Assembly (NCBI RefSeq): GCF_016801865.2
Contig: NC_068938.1
Location: forward strand, 75,729,316-75,793,315
DNA length: 64,000 nt
Source of the DNA: Culex pipiens pallens
Taxonomy: Eukaryota > Arthropoda > Insecta > Diptera > Culicidae
Direction: 5' to 3'
In this document: positions 37,451-50,230 of the stretch, piece by piece
Layout: each line of letters begins with the position of its first letter
How positions within the stretch are numbered: position 1 is the stretch's first letter
Translations under genes and position numbers: made by a program
Notes under the pieces: generated by a model
What the model was told of the DNA's origin: nothing
Seen by the model: the letters and a program-made list of their open reading frames with translations, nothing else
The model's database searches: none

Positions 37451-37649
37451 GGGTAACTATACTCTTTTTCAGCCTATTTCTACTATCGGCCTATCAGCAC
37501 TTTGATTCTGAATTACAGCTCAAATAAAAGTGAGCAAGCAACTCTTCATTGTTGATACATCTGAAAATGTTAATTTTATAGCGGAAAACGGCTAAAGTGA
37601 TGAGAATTGGTCGAACGGCTTAGACTGATTAAAATGGGTACATTTCCCC
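37451..37649. mobile_element. TA-flanked MITE (copy 2)
   Basis: It is the homologue of 17685-17924, with TA at 37449-37450 and 37650-37651. The right end GGGTACATTTCCCC is intact; the left end GGGTAACTATACTC has drifted. About 40 internal bases present in copy 1 are missing. Confidence 0.85.
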
Positions 37650-37651
37650 TA

Positions 37652-39835
37652 CTTCCATAGTTACAAAATTCTTGTAGATTCAAAAATGGGTTAAATTTCT
37701 GATAAGAACCATTATTTGGTTGATAAAACCTTCATTTTCGACTTCTTTAAAACTGGCTTTTACAAAGCTTTTTGAAACAATTTTTTTGGGGCGCGATCAA
37801 ATATACTAAAAGGAAGCCTTTGCAATTCATCACAATTACAAAGGTGGTTTTAATAAGGGGGTTTAAGGCTTATTTACCTTTTCTTCGTAATATTTTTTTT
37901 TTGTTTGAATAAATATCATGTTTTTTCTGCAAGTAATAGTGGATATTTAAACATTTTCAAATTATTCCAAAATTTGCATCTCTCCCCTAATCCAGCCACC
38001 ATGTGATTTTGCTTAGAAAGACGCCTGAATGTTCGCACATGCAGAACAGCTATAAGGCAGACACGAACGAGTCTCCCGAGGGGGATTTGTTTTCCCGCCG
38101 AAAGTCCGTTTGTCTTCATTTGCCGTCTAAACTTGAAAGTTCCATTTTAGGAGAACTTCTTTTTTCCTAAATAAATGGCGCAAAACAACCAACTTGTTTA
38201 CCTTGTCAGATGCAGAATGGCACCAATGGCCGTTAATTGGCTTTAAACGGGGAATGATAAATTGAATGTCGTTGCTTTTGCGAAAGTCATAACAGGTTTT
38301 GAAATGTGAGAAGATTGAAACAATTTTTTGAAAAGGAAATTATTTGAAGGGAATTTGTTGGAAGAAATTTAACTGGTGAATTTACTTCACTTACATTTTG
38401 ATGTATTTCCTTTTCAAAAAAAATTAAATACCTTTTCATTAAATTTTGTTTGTACTTCGCTATCAACTTAATTCCTAATAAAACAAAATATGAAACGCAT
38501 AAAAAGTGCAATCATGTCAAATCGCTCTGTTCTGGGAATTTTCCCCGGTAACCACAGAAGCATTACACAGAGCCCCTGAATGGAAATGAATTTCGCATGC
38601 ATTCCGTTTGACAGCCGGATTAGAGTGCATGTCACACACACACCGAAATCCAAACACAAAAATTTCATGAAATTTATAGCGATGCCATCACTGGCACGCT
38701 GAATGGAACCATTAATAATGTATGCCGGGTTTTAAAGAGAGGACGACACACGGAGGGAAAAAATCCCGTCCCTAAAGCTGCCAAACGACTGTGAGGCAGG
38801 ACCCGTGTGCCGAAAGGATTTTGTCCACGTGGGTGCTGCACCTGGCTGGTTATGCTTTTGTATGCAAATACAAAAGTGTGTGCTTAGAGAGAGACGAGCC
38901 AGGCATAATTAATAATGGAAATATTTATAACTGAGCATATCACACATAATAAATTTAGTGTGTAGCACACGCAATCACACACACACATGTACAAACAAAA
39001 ACAAAGCAGAACAAACGTGCAGCATGACCGTGACTGGCCGTGAACATCGTACTTGTATGCATAGACGCACGCACGCACGCACACCACAACAACAACAACA
39101 AAAACAATAACAATTTTAGCAAAAAGGCTGTCGAGCTGGAAAATGTCACATCGTCGTCGTCGTTTTTGTGTTGCCGTGAAGCGTGAAGGCGTGAAAGCAC
39201 GTGCAAACTGGGAAATAAGTTTAATAGAGATTATAATTCAGTGTTTGAAATATTAAAGAATTTGTTTAAATTTAATTATTGGCATTGTTATTATCAAGTT
39301 TGCAGCATTATTATCCACTTAAAGGACATACATTTTTTAAATTTGATTTAATTTTTCCCGCGCGCAGTTACTTTTTTAAAGTTTTTAAGATTAATTGGTA
39401 GTTTAAGGCCTGTTCTACAACCTTCAATCATTATCATTTGCCTAATTTTTTAGATTTTTCTGGTTTTTTCAGATAAAACTTCAAACCCGTTTAGTTTTAA
39501 GTCGTAACAAAGAGTATCAAATTATTGTCCAAAATTCACCACAGAAAAATAATTTTTTGACGACATTTGCAAAGTCACATAAAACAAGTTAAATCAGGGT
39601 TGAAGATTCAAAATTGGATTGTTTTTTTTTTTTTTTTTTTTGAGATTGAGGCTAATTTAGATTCGATTAGGCTTTTCCTTAAAGGTTTTGACCCTTTTGA
39701 CAAAAAACTAAATTTCAATTTTCAAGCCCGATTTTTCAAACAAAAAGTATCGTAAACTGCTTTATATATCATTACTTTTCCTGTATTTTGAAACGCAATG
39801 TATCTCGAAAAAATACTTCAAATTTTTGTTTTTGG
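37652..39835. other. Non-coding stretch with microsatellites
   Basis: No gene is supported. CA and GT runs (38965-38990) and CGCACG repeats (39065-39082) account for the Cys- and Val-rich ORFs. Confidence 0.5.
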
Positions 39836-40560
39836 AATATGCGTGTCAAATGATCGAATTTTTTCATACATTTCGAGAGTTATAACAGACATTTTTGAAA
39901 ATACTAAAAAAAACTGAGTATTTTCGAAAAAGAAGTACGAAATGTTTTGTTTTTTACAATATGGATTTCAAATGATCGAAATTTTTCCATATATTTGAAA
40001 ATAAAACAGATTTTTTGGGAATACTCATCATGTTCACAAATGCTAAACATTTTTTTTCAATATGGGTATCAAATGATCGGGATTTTTTCATATATTCCAA
40101 AATAAAATATTTTTTTTGAAAATTCTCAAAAATTTTACAAATGCTAAAAATTTCAGTTTTTTACAATATGGGTTTCAAATGACGGGGATTTTTTTCATAC
40201 ATTTGGAAATAAAACACTTTTTTTTTAAAATACTAAAAAAACTCTCAAAATACTTTTTTTTCGAAAATATTCTAAAAATTTAATTATTTTACAATATGGA
40301 TATCAAATTTTCAGATTTTTTTTCAACCTTTCGAAAGTAACAGTATTTTTTCGTGAAATACAGATTTTTTTCACAAAAGTACATATTCCCGAAAAAAAAT
40401 ATACACAAAATTTCAGTTTTTTTACAAAATGGGTATTAAATGATCGGACATTTTTCATAAATTTTTATAGTAATAATATTTTTTTTGAGACACTCAAAAT
40501 TTTCACAAAACTACGTCTTTTAAAAATATTTTTTTCATTGAAATTTTATGATTGAGAATT
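39836..40560 (+). repeat. Six-unit degenerate tandem array
   Basis: The phrase CAATATGGRTWTCAAATGAT recurs with variation starting near 39836, 39957, 40058, 40164, 40292 and 40425. The spacings are 121, 101, 106, 128 and 133 bp. Each unit then has a T-rich block, TTTTTTCATA and a variable A-rich block. An inverted partial unit appears near 44780-44800. Confidence 0.75.
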
Positions 40561-43437
40561 GTTTAATCATTTCGAAAGATGTTTTTTAACCATCTTTTTT
40601 TCACAAGACTGCGTTCTTTTGAAAAAAACACTAAAAATTTCAGTTTTTGTGATTTTTTTTTTGAAATTCCAGTATTTTTTTAAATATTAAGTTTTGTGAA
40701 AATTTCGAGTGTTTTCAAAAATTGTGTTATTACCTTTGAAATTTTGAAAAAATCTTGATCATCAACCCATCAAACTTTAATTTAAATAAACTTGAATTTT
40801 TAGTTTTTTTTTTTTTTTGTTTTGAAAATGGAAAACCATCGTTTTAAATTTGTGGTGATAGTTAAAATGTTTGATTTTGATTTGAATTAGCAAAAACAAA
40901 ATAAATTATTAATTCATATATCATTTTTTTAAATAAGCATTCAAAACTTTAGGAATTTATGTTGAAAAAAGCGAAACTGTACGATTTAATTAAGAAAAAG
41001 GCTGACTTTAAATTAAAATAATCGATCGATAATTTTAAAATAATGTCTCCAATAATATAAATTGTTGAACGTGTTGTTATGTACTATTTTTTTCTTGAAA
41101 CTTACTTGTATTTGGGTCATTTCAGGCCAACTGGGTACACCATTGGACTCAACATCTACCGATTTGGACCAAACTTGGAGAGAACGTTTATCTATCGAAA
41201 TGCATAACTGGTTGCGCCATGTACCAGTGCATTGAATTGCAAACCCCTGAAAGTAGGCCTCGTGCTTATTTTTGTATAGGAAATTCACATTTTTTTATTT
41301 TTGAAGGGCTGTTTCTCGGCAATGCTTTGGTTTGAGTTTGATTATTATGTAAAATTGTCCGGGGAACACGATGGTGATCAAATAATAAAAATATAAAATT
41401 AAGGATTGTGTGAAATTCATGTTTAAAATCATAAACTGCAAAGAAACCATATTGGAATACATTTGAGGGTTGATATTTTATTTTAATGAATTCTTTGGAC
41501 AAATTCCTATAAAATTCAACCAGAAGAAAATCTTTGGTCTAGTAATTGGAAAGTTACGAGTTAAAGAATGATAAGTTTTTTTTTAGGAAATCGTCAAAGA
41601 ATAAGGGGTGGTCCAATCGGCACCAAACTGTTAACTATGTTTTAAATTTAATGTTTTTAAACTCTGAAATAAATTGTTCAAGGTCGTAATAAGCATATTG
41701 GGTTATGCTCTTCGAAAAAAAAAATGCCGGGAATCGGAATTTGAAAAAGTTAAATGTCTTGGAGTTTGCCCTGTAAACCCATTAAATAATTAATCTTAAA
41801 TTTATTATATTATACAATTTTATAATTCAAGCAGAATTTGAAAAACGATTTTCAAACCCAATAGTTTTCTCCAAACTCATCCCCAACTCTCCCACTATCC
41901 AGTGTACCACGTGGCCCGCTCCGCACAAGTCGATGTTATTATCACTTTAACAGGCGTCCATTGTTTGCACGTCGTCGTCCCCAATGTGTGGGTGTGGGTG
42001 AGTACGTGTGTTTGCATTTAAGTGTGTATGTTTGTTGCCCCCACGACTCACGGCGGAAAGTGGCAGAAAGTAGGTGTTCTTTAGAAGGGGAGGTGGGGTG
42101 GGTTGAGGGTGTCAGAACTAACGCGCACTAGACCACCCACCCACGCCACGTGTGGTGATGGATAATTTCACAGCCACCACCCACTTTCACACGAGAGAGA
42201 GAGAGAGGAAGACAGAGAGAAAGGACCCTCATTAATGATGGCGTCTTTGTCAAACTCAGGAGGGGGTGGGTGTGGGGGGTGGCAAATTGAAATAATACAC
42301 GGCTTTGGCGAGGAGGAGAGATGTTTAATCTGTGGTGACACGCTCGGTAAACAGTTGACACGTGGGTTGAGTGGGCATGTCATCGGTTAACGGTGTGGCT
42401 GTCAGCAAGGCCGGCAAAAGCCCCGGGACCGCCACGTCGACAGCACTACCAGAGGTGGATTCAATTGAAAGTTAAATGTGTGGCACTCCATCACGGATGA
42501 CTTATTGGGCTAATGGGGCCCCTCTGGCAATGATTTGCGCGCCGCGTGGCAGCGGGGGAGGGGGGAATTAATAATCCTGGAAAAGGTGAGGAGAGAGGAC
42601 ATGATGGTGGGGTTGTGAATCGTGGATTTGGTGACAAATTAGAATTGGAACGTGACACCGCAATTTAGATGTTTTGAGGGATATAAACTAATACTATCAT
42701 CAGATTGCAAATCGCTTCATATTTTATGAGATTGTGTTAAAGCATTTTTAATTTGTCAACTGCAATTAAAATAATTAGAATTTAAAAAAAAAGCATCTCC
42801 TTTATCACTATTTAACTAAAATCTTTGATTTTTATTTTATTTTTCCAGTTGGTTACGCAAGCAAAAAAAAAAAAATACGCGCTGGTCAAATACTAAAAGA
42901 TCCTAACAATCACTTGCAATAATAGTTTTTTGCTTATCGATCAAAACTTCTACGAAATGGAAACGAAAGACATAGTACAATGACCAATATGGAGACTTTT
43001 ATGAAAAATTGCCTGAAGAATCGATCCCCACTTTCGGTTTTTGCAAATGTTGACTTTAGAACATCGTTAAGAATAGGTTTAAAAAATGATTAATGTTTTT
43101 TTAGAAGAAATTTGGATATTCCTGCATTTTTCGTGAAACATGTTAAACATCCGAAAAATCTCGTCGAAGTGGCTTGCATTTTTCTTTAAGTGTATTTTTC
43201 TTTAGAAAGCTCGTAACAAGTTTGTCTCTGACCACTTTTTGATACGATATTCAGCAATGTATCTTTAAATTGCGAGGTACAACGATATAAGAAACTTACA
43301 CCCTTCTCAAATGTTATTGTCGAGTAGTTTTTTTTTGTAAAATACAAAAATTATCACAAAATACCATTTCTTTAAAAAGTACAAAAAATTTCCAAGTTTG
43401 CAATACGTAGCAAAATTTTATATGAAATTTACACAAT
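40561..43437. other. Non-coding stretch
   Basis: No gene is supported. 41880-42660 is GC-richer, with GTGTGGGTGTGG and GAGAGAGA low-complexity runs that drive overlapping ORFs. Confidence 0.45.
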
Positions 43438-43520
43438 AACAGTGTTTCTCAACCTTTTTTGATCCATTTTCCCCTTGCCTAGTTGTCTAGAACTTCATTC
43501 CCCTCCCCTCTCCCCCCTTA
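43438..43520. mobile_element. hAT-like terminus
   Basis: CAGTGTTTCTCAACCTTTTT is a typical outer end of Tip100/Charlie-like hAT elements. I found no matching inverted end nearby, so this is an isolated or truncated terminus. Confidence 0.5.
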
Positions 43521-44311
43521 CCAATTAAATTATTAACTATTTTTTATCAATGTTTTTCAATACCTCATATTGAATGAAATGCCAATGAAATGCCAAAACT
43601 AACAAAAAATAATGGTTTAATAATATTTGTTAACTGTCTCTGTATCACTCACAGTTTTATTTTTTGATAAAAACAAAAACGGTTAAAAATATGATTAGGC
43701 AACTCAACTTTGTTTAAACTCTATTAATGCTTAAAAGAGGTCAAAAAAATAATGAATGCTGAATAATGCTGCTGCTCAGCTTATTTCTAATGAATTTGTT
43801 TCAATAAAAAACCAAAACAAACAAAAATCTTTACAAAATCAGACGAAAATAACAGAAAAGTTCATGATTCCAAGAAGCCAAAATCTCAAGAAAATTCTTC
43901 ATTTTTATATTTTTTTCGAGGCCTGCTCGTTTTGAAAAAAATGAACAAAATCATGAAATTACTAAAAAAGAAATAGCAGCTCATTTTGAAACCAGAACAA
44001 AACTATTCCAAAACTGCTTATGTTTCAAACTATGTGAAAATTCGCCTAAATCGATATAAGAAATCTCATTCTTCAATTAACTTTTCATGTTTGAGCTACT
44101 CGGTCCTTATTATAAAATTATTGAAATTTGAGTATTTTTCAATTTTATTTTTATTTTTAGTATTTAAAACAATAATAATAAAGGAATATTATTATTTAGC
44201 AGTTCCCCACGAAAACAGCATGATTCGAAAAAAAAGTTCTCTGATTGGGATCAAAATTTTTCTGGAGGTTCCTTGGCCGAAATAATAAGACTCGTATTTT
44301 TTTGTTTTGCC

Positions 44312-44670
44312 ATTAGGGTGACCTACGCCGTGTTAGGGTGGTCCGAAAAATTGCCATTTTCGTCGATTTTCGCAAAAAACACTTTTTTTCAAAAAATCAT
44401 ATCTCCGCGCCATTTTATTCGATTTTAGTTGTCTTAGACGCAAAAAAAGGTGATTAGTTTAGCTCGGAAAAATTTATATAATATATCAAAAAACTGTGAA
44501 GTTATGTTTTCAATAATCTGAGGTACGATTTTTTGAAAATAAAAATTGGGTTTTTCGACGCACCACGCGCAAAAATGGGAAAATGACGAAAACGGGGAAA
44601 ACTGCGATAACATGAAAATTTCAGCGGTGACCTATACATGTTAGGGTACCAAAATTTTGAAATACGATAC
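44312..44670. repeat. Interspersed repeat with GGTGACCTA ends
   Basis: GGTGACCTACGCCGTGTTAGGG at the start and GGTGACCTATACATGTTAGGG at the end are direct, related phrases bounding about 350 bp. No coding potential is seen. Confidence 0.5.
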
Positions 44671-45552
44671 TTTAAAAATAAAAGATAAATAAAATAAAAT
44701 ACAAAATATTATCTAGAAATTTTAAATATGTTTTTCTCAAAACTCTAAAACAGGAATAATGCAAATGTAATTTTAAATCGTTTGATACCCATATTGCAAA
44801 TAAAAAAAAAAAGAAAAATTTCCTCAATTGCATTTTGTGAAAAATTAAGTCTTGTAAAAAAAACTAGTAAAACAGTTAAAATATATGAAAATTTGAGTAG
44901 TTTAAATTAGAGTAGAATATAAATCTGTAACAAAAATCTGGGTGCAAAAGCTCTGGTTGATGGATTTTTCGATTGTCGATAAAACTCATGCAGCATATTT
45001 AAGGATTCCAAGCAGGTTTGATGGTGTTCTATTCACATTTCCAAAAAAATGGTGGGTGTGTTTGGTAGGGTTTTGATATTTTTCTAAAATTATGGTTTTG
45101 TTTGTTCTAAATAGTTTGTTAAGTGTTAGGATTTATAAAAAAAATATTTTTATCGAAAAAAGTAATATTTTACAACAGTTTTTTTTTCCACATAGAAAAT
45201 TTTACCATCAGTTTCGAAGATATAACTTTTTTTTTCAAAAAATTAATACTCTTGAAAAGAAAAAAAAAACATAAGTCTGAAAAATAGAAAAATCGAAATA
45301 GTTTGTTTTTAACAATTTAGGTCATTTTCTATTGCAAATTAAATTTGTACATGGCCATTATTTCAAAAAAAGTATGAAATAAAAATCCAGAATATCAAAA
45401 TTTTTCTTTTTACGGTACTGTACTTTAAAAATTCCTTATAACTCAAACTTTTTTCATATTAACTCAAACATGTTAAAAAAAGATTATAAACGCAAAGAAA
45501 TTCATTTTTTTAGCTAATTGCTCTTAAATTTCATTGAAATTTGCTGGTTTTT

Positions 45553-45638
45553 GAGGGCCTCGTGACGCGTTGGTTAGTGGCTTTGGCTGACTATCCCTAA
45601 GTTGCTATGGGGCGAGGGTTCGACATTGCTTTTTTTTT
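45553..45638 (+). mobile_element. Short tRNA-derived SINE head with TSD
   Basis: It is related to the SINE head at 26318 (CTCGTGACGCGTTGGTTAGTGG, then GGGTTCGA). It is cut short after the B-box and followed directly by a T-tract. The flanks TTTGCTGGTTTTT (45540-45552) and TTTGCTTGTTTTT (45639-45651) match at 12 of 13 bases. Confidence 0.75.
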
Positions 45639-45987
45639 TTTGCTTGTTTTTGGAAGAATGTTTTGTAGTCCCCTGATTTTTTCGAAACGTTTGTGGATGG
45701 GGAGGGGAGGGGGCAAAAATTGTGATTTACAGATAATACAGATTTTCTAAGCCCGCAAAAGACACCACATCGAATAGAAAATTCAGATTTTCGAACAGTC
45801 CCATGGTCCTTTCGTATGACTTGCCCACGAAAATGTAAGGAGCCTTGTAAAGAAACACAAATGATGCAAAGGAAACATGACACAGAAAATAAAAAAAAAA
45901 GTTTAAAAAATCTCATTGCATCGTTATATTGAGATGAAAACAAGAAATTAATGTTTAACTTACGCTTTAAAAAATGTTATGAAAACG

Positions 45988-46013
45988 TTTTTTTTTTTTT
46001 TTTTTTTTTTTTT
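45988..46013. repeat. Poly-T tract
   Basis: An uninterrupted T run of about 25 bases. Confidence 0.9.
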
Positions 46014-46645
46014 CTATCACACTTATACGTAAATGTATGCCATTTTATCACTCAAATCACATAAATCTTAATTGAATGGCTTGCATGCCGTTAAATCTTA
46101 TCCTCACTGCAAGCTTCCAATAGTTTCGGTGCGACATTTCCCTACGTCAGTGTGAGAATGTATGTGTGAAACTTTGAATATGCCTGTGTAAAATGGTGTA
46201 ACGAAAAGCAAATCCCCCCTCCCATCTTTCGAGTGGGGTAGTCTAGGAGCTGTCAAAGCTGAAAACAGCCTTTTTCCTTTCTCTAGTGGGGTGTATCTCT
46301 GCTTTTCATGTTTTGCAGAGTTACAACTTCCAAAAATCCACCCCGAGTAGAACGAGTGGAGGCAGCCCACACGCAAAGAAATTCCGGTGAACGTTGAATG
46401 CTCAACCGGCCTAACCCATCTGATGTTCAAATGATTGAGCATTGGACGTTCTAAAATTACCCACACCACGGCATAACGATTCATACGATTTCGTTTTTGT
46501 CTTGGTATGCGTGATATTTGCTGGCAACGCACCGTCTAGCGGAGAATTTCTTCTTCATCCTTTTTAAAATAGCCCACTCTTCTTCGTGAGCAATTGAAGA
46601 ATTCGACGACGTTTTTTCCGCTAGGTTCGCTGTTGTTCCAGCGGT

Positions 46646-47325
46646 GTTCGGAATGACAGCCCCCATACAGTTTGAGCAGTTTTTAGGGAAAAATCGCGTT
46701 TATAATGAAAAATCAAGCATTTTCAGAAAAGTGGGGTATTGCAAAGTGTGGCAATTTCGCTAACGATCATAATGCGTGGTGATTTGTAGTGATTAATTGT
46801 GACTGGTATTTTATTTAAACGATTTTTCTAAAAAGATGATCGATATTTTGGATAACTTGAGTTAAATGTTGCAAAAGTTAAAAGTAATGATGAAATATTA
46901 TGTAAAAGTGTTTAAACTTTACTTTTCTTCCCAATTGACCAAAATATTGACCTCAAAAATGCATTTTGGTGATTTTTTGGAAATTTTTGGAAAAATTCGA
47001 ATAACTAGCAATTTTTTTGAGAAAATTATTGTAATTATGCTGTAATATGACTATTATAGTTTGTTCTATCAATAATACACACATAAGGAGCATTATCAAT
47101 CAAATAAATCTTATTAAAATCAATTTTTCAAAAGATCTTTTTGGTAAATTTGAGGAAAAAACATGAAAAATTAACTCAGCCCCTATGATTTATACATCAT
47201 TCGATTCGCTTATGCGATTGCCACACTTTACAATAACTTTCATCGACGTTAAAAACTATTTGAAGGAAATAAAAATCAAAAACTGCAAAAAAAATAATAT
47301 TTCCAAGCACGCTGTCATTCCGAAC
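46646..47325. repeat. Inverted-repeat element
   Basis: GTTCGGAATGACAGC at 46646-46660 is perfectly inverted at 47311-47325. A second inner pair around AAAGTGTGGCAAT (46747 and about 47220) supports a longer, decayed TIR. No TSD is clear. Confidence 0.65.
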
Positions 47326-47529
47326 ATCGTTGCGTAGTGCTTCTACTCGCCACCAGGATGCGTGCACGTTTCTGTCGAATCTCTCAATTTGACGTTTCAT
47401 ATTTTCTCGCAGTAGGCGTTGTCAGTTTTTTTCGAGCATCGGCCGCGTCGGACCGCGAAGTTTTCCAGCGGTGATTACGGTGAGCCGCACGGTCGGGTGT
47501 GCCCCAAAGTGGTCCCCGTAGATGGACAT

Positions 47530-48690
47530 TTATCCCGCGGTTGACGATCCCAGCAGGCAAAAGGTATGTGAAGTGCGACGCAAACGAGGTGAAAAAAAGT
47601 GAGAAAATTTTTGTTTTCCTGTTGTGTTTGCCGTGGTTCGCCACGAATCAAAAAGTGCCCCCGCAAAAAAGAAATGGGAACCGAGGAGGTCATCCCGGTG
47701 GCCCAGCTTGAGCTGATCTACTGCACTACGAAGCGGGCTCCTCTGGCGGAACTACTGCCGGTGCCGGACGCAGCCTGCTGGTTGCAGTTTGCGTCCACTC
47801 GCGGGACATGACCCGGCAGACAGCCTACTGCGATGAGCAGCTGTTGCGGGAAGATTTTGCGTTGCACATCTCGTTGATGATCACGGCGCTCGGAACGTTC
47901 GGATGGCTGAGGAATCGTAGAAACTTATTCCAGTTTATAGCCGGGCCATTTATAAACCATGTCGCGATCAAAATTTTAAACGTGGACGCGGTTTGCAGGT
48001 GGGAGTTGTGCGTGCTGAATGAGGGGGATTGCGGGGAGAAGGAGGGGTTGATTTATTTGTGGACGTTTTCAAAGGTCCCGATGGATGTAGCGAGTACATT
48101 TTGTAACGGTACGGCAGCTGGAAGGCGCGTTGTTTTGAATTTATCACGTACGGTGATTACGAGTTTTAGACGGAGTACATCCGGGTGGTTCCGCCGGAGA
48201 CGTTGCGCCTCAACAAGTGCCTGGACATGGGCGAGTTCCTGTTCTCGGTCAACAAGGTCATGTGGGAGAACAGCCAGGACATGTGTGAGTGCAACCAGAA
48301 TTACGGCATTCTGCAGTTGGTGGTGAAGGTTCGCTGAAATGGAGCACTTATTGCGTGAAGAGCTGCACCATGGTCATCGGATGTGCCATCGAACGGTTTA
48401 TCCCGCATGAAACCCTGCGCTTTTTCATTCCGCACGCGCTGCTCTGTGTGCGGCACTCGCAGAAGTCGTGCTCTTAGCTTCGATCGCAGCTTCCGAAACC
48501 GGCAGGTGTGGATTTAAAGCCGGACGAACAAACTTTACTCCGCCGGACAGTACGCGAACGTCGAACGGGAACCGGTAATGTTGTACCGGGTATTTGTGGA
48601 GTTTATTGACGAAACTGGAGATTCGGATCAGGAGGACAAAAATCAACAGTTTTTTTTCGGACGTAATCAAAGGCAAAACACTTAAAATTT
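47530..48690 (+). pseudogene. Unrecognised coding-like relic with broken frames
   Basis: I do not recognise this gene. GC content and codon-like texture rise sharply against the surroundings. Open, non-repetitive stretches run in alternating frames: one from an ATG at 47673, one at 47808-48080, then a different frame through about 48330, and another at about 48560-48690. Two in-frame stops interrupt the third stretch (near 48100 and 48170). The third stretch has a cysteine pair in a CECNQN context, but I could not assign a domain. No canonical splice sites rescue the frame changes as far as I can see, so a decayed gene or processed copy is likelier than an exon series. Confidence 0.45.
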
Positions 48691-48699
48691 GTTTACAGA

Positions 48700-49497
48700 A
48701 ATTGTTTGCTCTTCGCATTGCTATTGTTTACATTTGAAGTACATGGTTCGAAATTCTAGAGCAACATTTGAAAGGGGCGGTACGACATTGCTCTTACTAC
48801 CTTTCGTCCCATTTAAACGCTTGTAACTTGCTGCTACGGCAAAAAAGATTCAGGGTAGGCGTCGCGACGCTCATACAACCAAGCAAGCTGATGGTTGCTA
48901 GAAGAACTTGAAGAAAAAGTTGAAGTTTTCAGCGGTGGTGTAATTCTGTAACATTTTTAATAATTGATGAATCCTTTCGCAATCTTTGGCAAAGTTGTTC
49001 CCTGGAACACGAACTATGAGATCGTGAGGTTCTAGAAAATTGCTAAAATCATTATGGGGCTCAAAAGTGGAAAAAACCAAAACGCACGATTTTACGGGTT
49101 AAATCCCATTTAAACTTTAAAGTCAATGCGCCAGGTCCTGTTGCAACCAATAAAGCTCATATTTGAGATTCGGGGTCAGTAAGCCTAGGGGATCATGCCC
49201 TGAAATGCCAGCAAAATTTGACCATTTTGTTACAACCTACTAAGGTACGGTTCGATGCGGTCGTCGATTTTGTTTTGGGGAAACCGACGAAGATCATGAC
49301 AAAAGAAACGATAAACAATTTGTGTTTGTATTTGGAATAGCTAAAACTTTTTTTTTTATTTTCACGTTTTTGAGGTTTTACATGTATGTTTAGCAACAGA
49401 TATTAAATATTTCTAGATTAAATTAACTTCACTATGCTATACTGTTTCAATATTTTGAAACCATACTTTATTCAATTTAGGAAAATTTTATAAAAAT
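48700..49497. repeat. Repeat-like flank of the transposase relic
   Basis: No gene is seen. Segments around 48760-48900 and 49110-49250 look like interspersed repeat DNA. If the divergent pair is one transposon, its left terminus should lie in or beyond this stretch. I found no obvious inverted partner to the right-hand side. Confidence 0.35.
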
Positions 49498-50230
49498 TTA
49501 ATGCATTAATTTTGGCTCTAGAATTCCAAGTTTCCCATTGTTTAACTTGTGAACAGTTTGCGGAAAATTATTCAAATTTTTCAGGTTATATATAAATGTA
49601 GGATTATCACTGTTAACATTAACAAAGTAGCATTGCATTTTTTCGCAAAATGCTTCTATGTCCAAGAGTTTTACGGCTGCAAACATCTGATCTTTGTACT
49701 GGATAATAAATTGTGTTTTGACGAAATCATCATCAATTTTAAAACATGTATCGATGTTAAATTTGATATCATCATAGTATCCAGCTTTTGAATACTGGCA
49801 AGTTTCTTCTTCCAAAAAAATTAGAGACAGTGATATCTTCTGGAATATTACTAATTTTATAAATACCGTAATCGAACAAATTTTTTCTTTTGTTTATCAC
49901 ATCTAACGTAAAATTGTCTGTCTCGTAAGTTGAAATAAGCTTTGATAAAACCAAAGCAACAGAAAATGGGCAAATTCCTTCTCCGAAATCATGCATTGGA
50001 TCATAATTCAAAGCGTTAATTACATTGAAGCCTTCAATTTCTTGAAATGGACTTTTAAACTTTATACCTGTCGCAGTTAAATTGTTCTTGTTAGCATCAC
50101 TTACATAGTTATTTAAATTTCTAAGAGTTGATTCATCTTCCTCAACCATCCTATCCATTTCATTTTTGTGTGAAGTACATGATCTACAATAATGATTTGC
50201 TCGAAAACTTGTTGTGAATCCACCAATGTA

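Noticed and set aside
46104..46666. Minus-strand ORFs of 142 and 61 residues
   Set aside because: Two overlapping frames without domains beside an inverted-repeat element. I could not connect them by splice sites or to a family.
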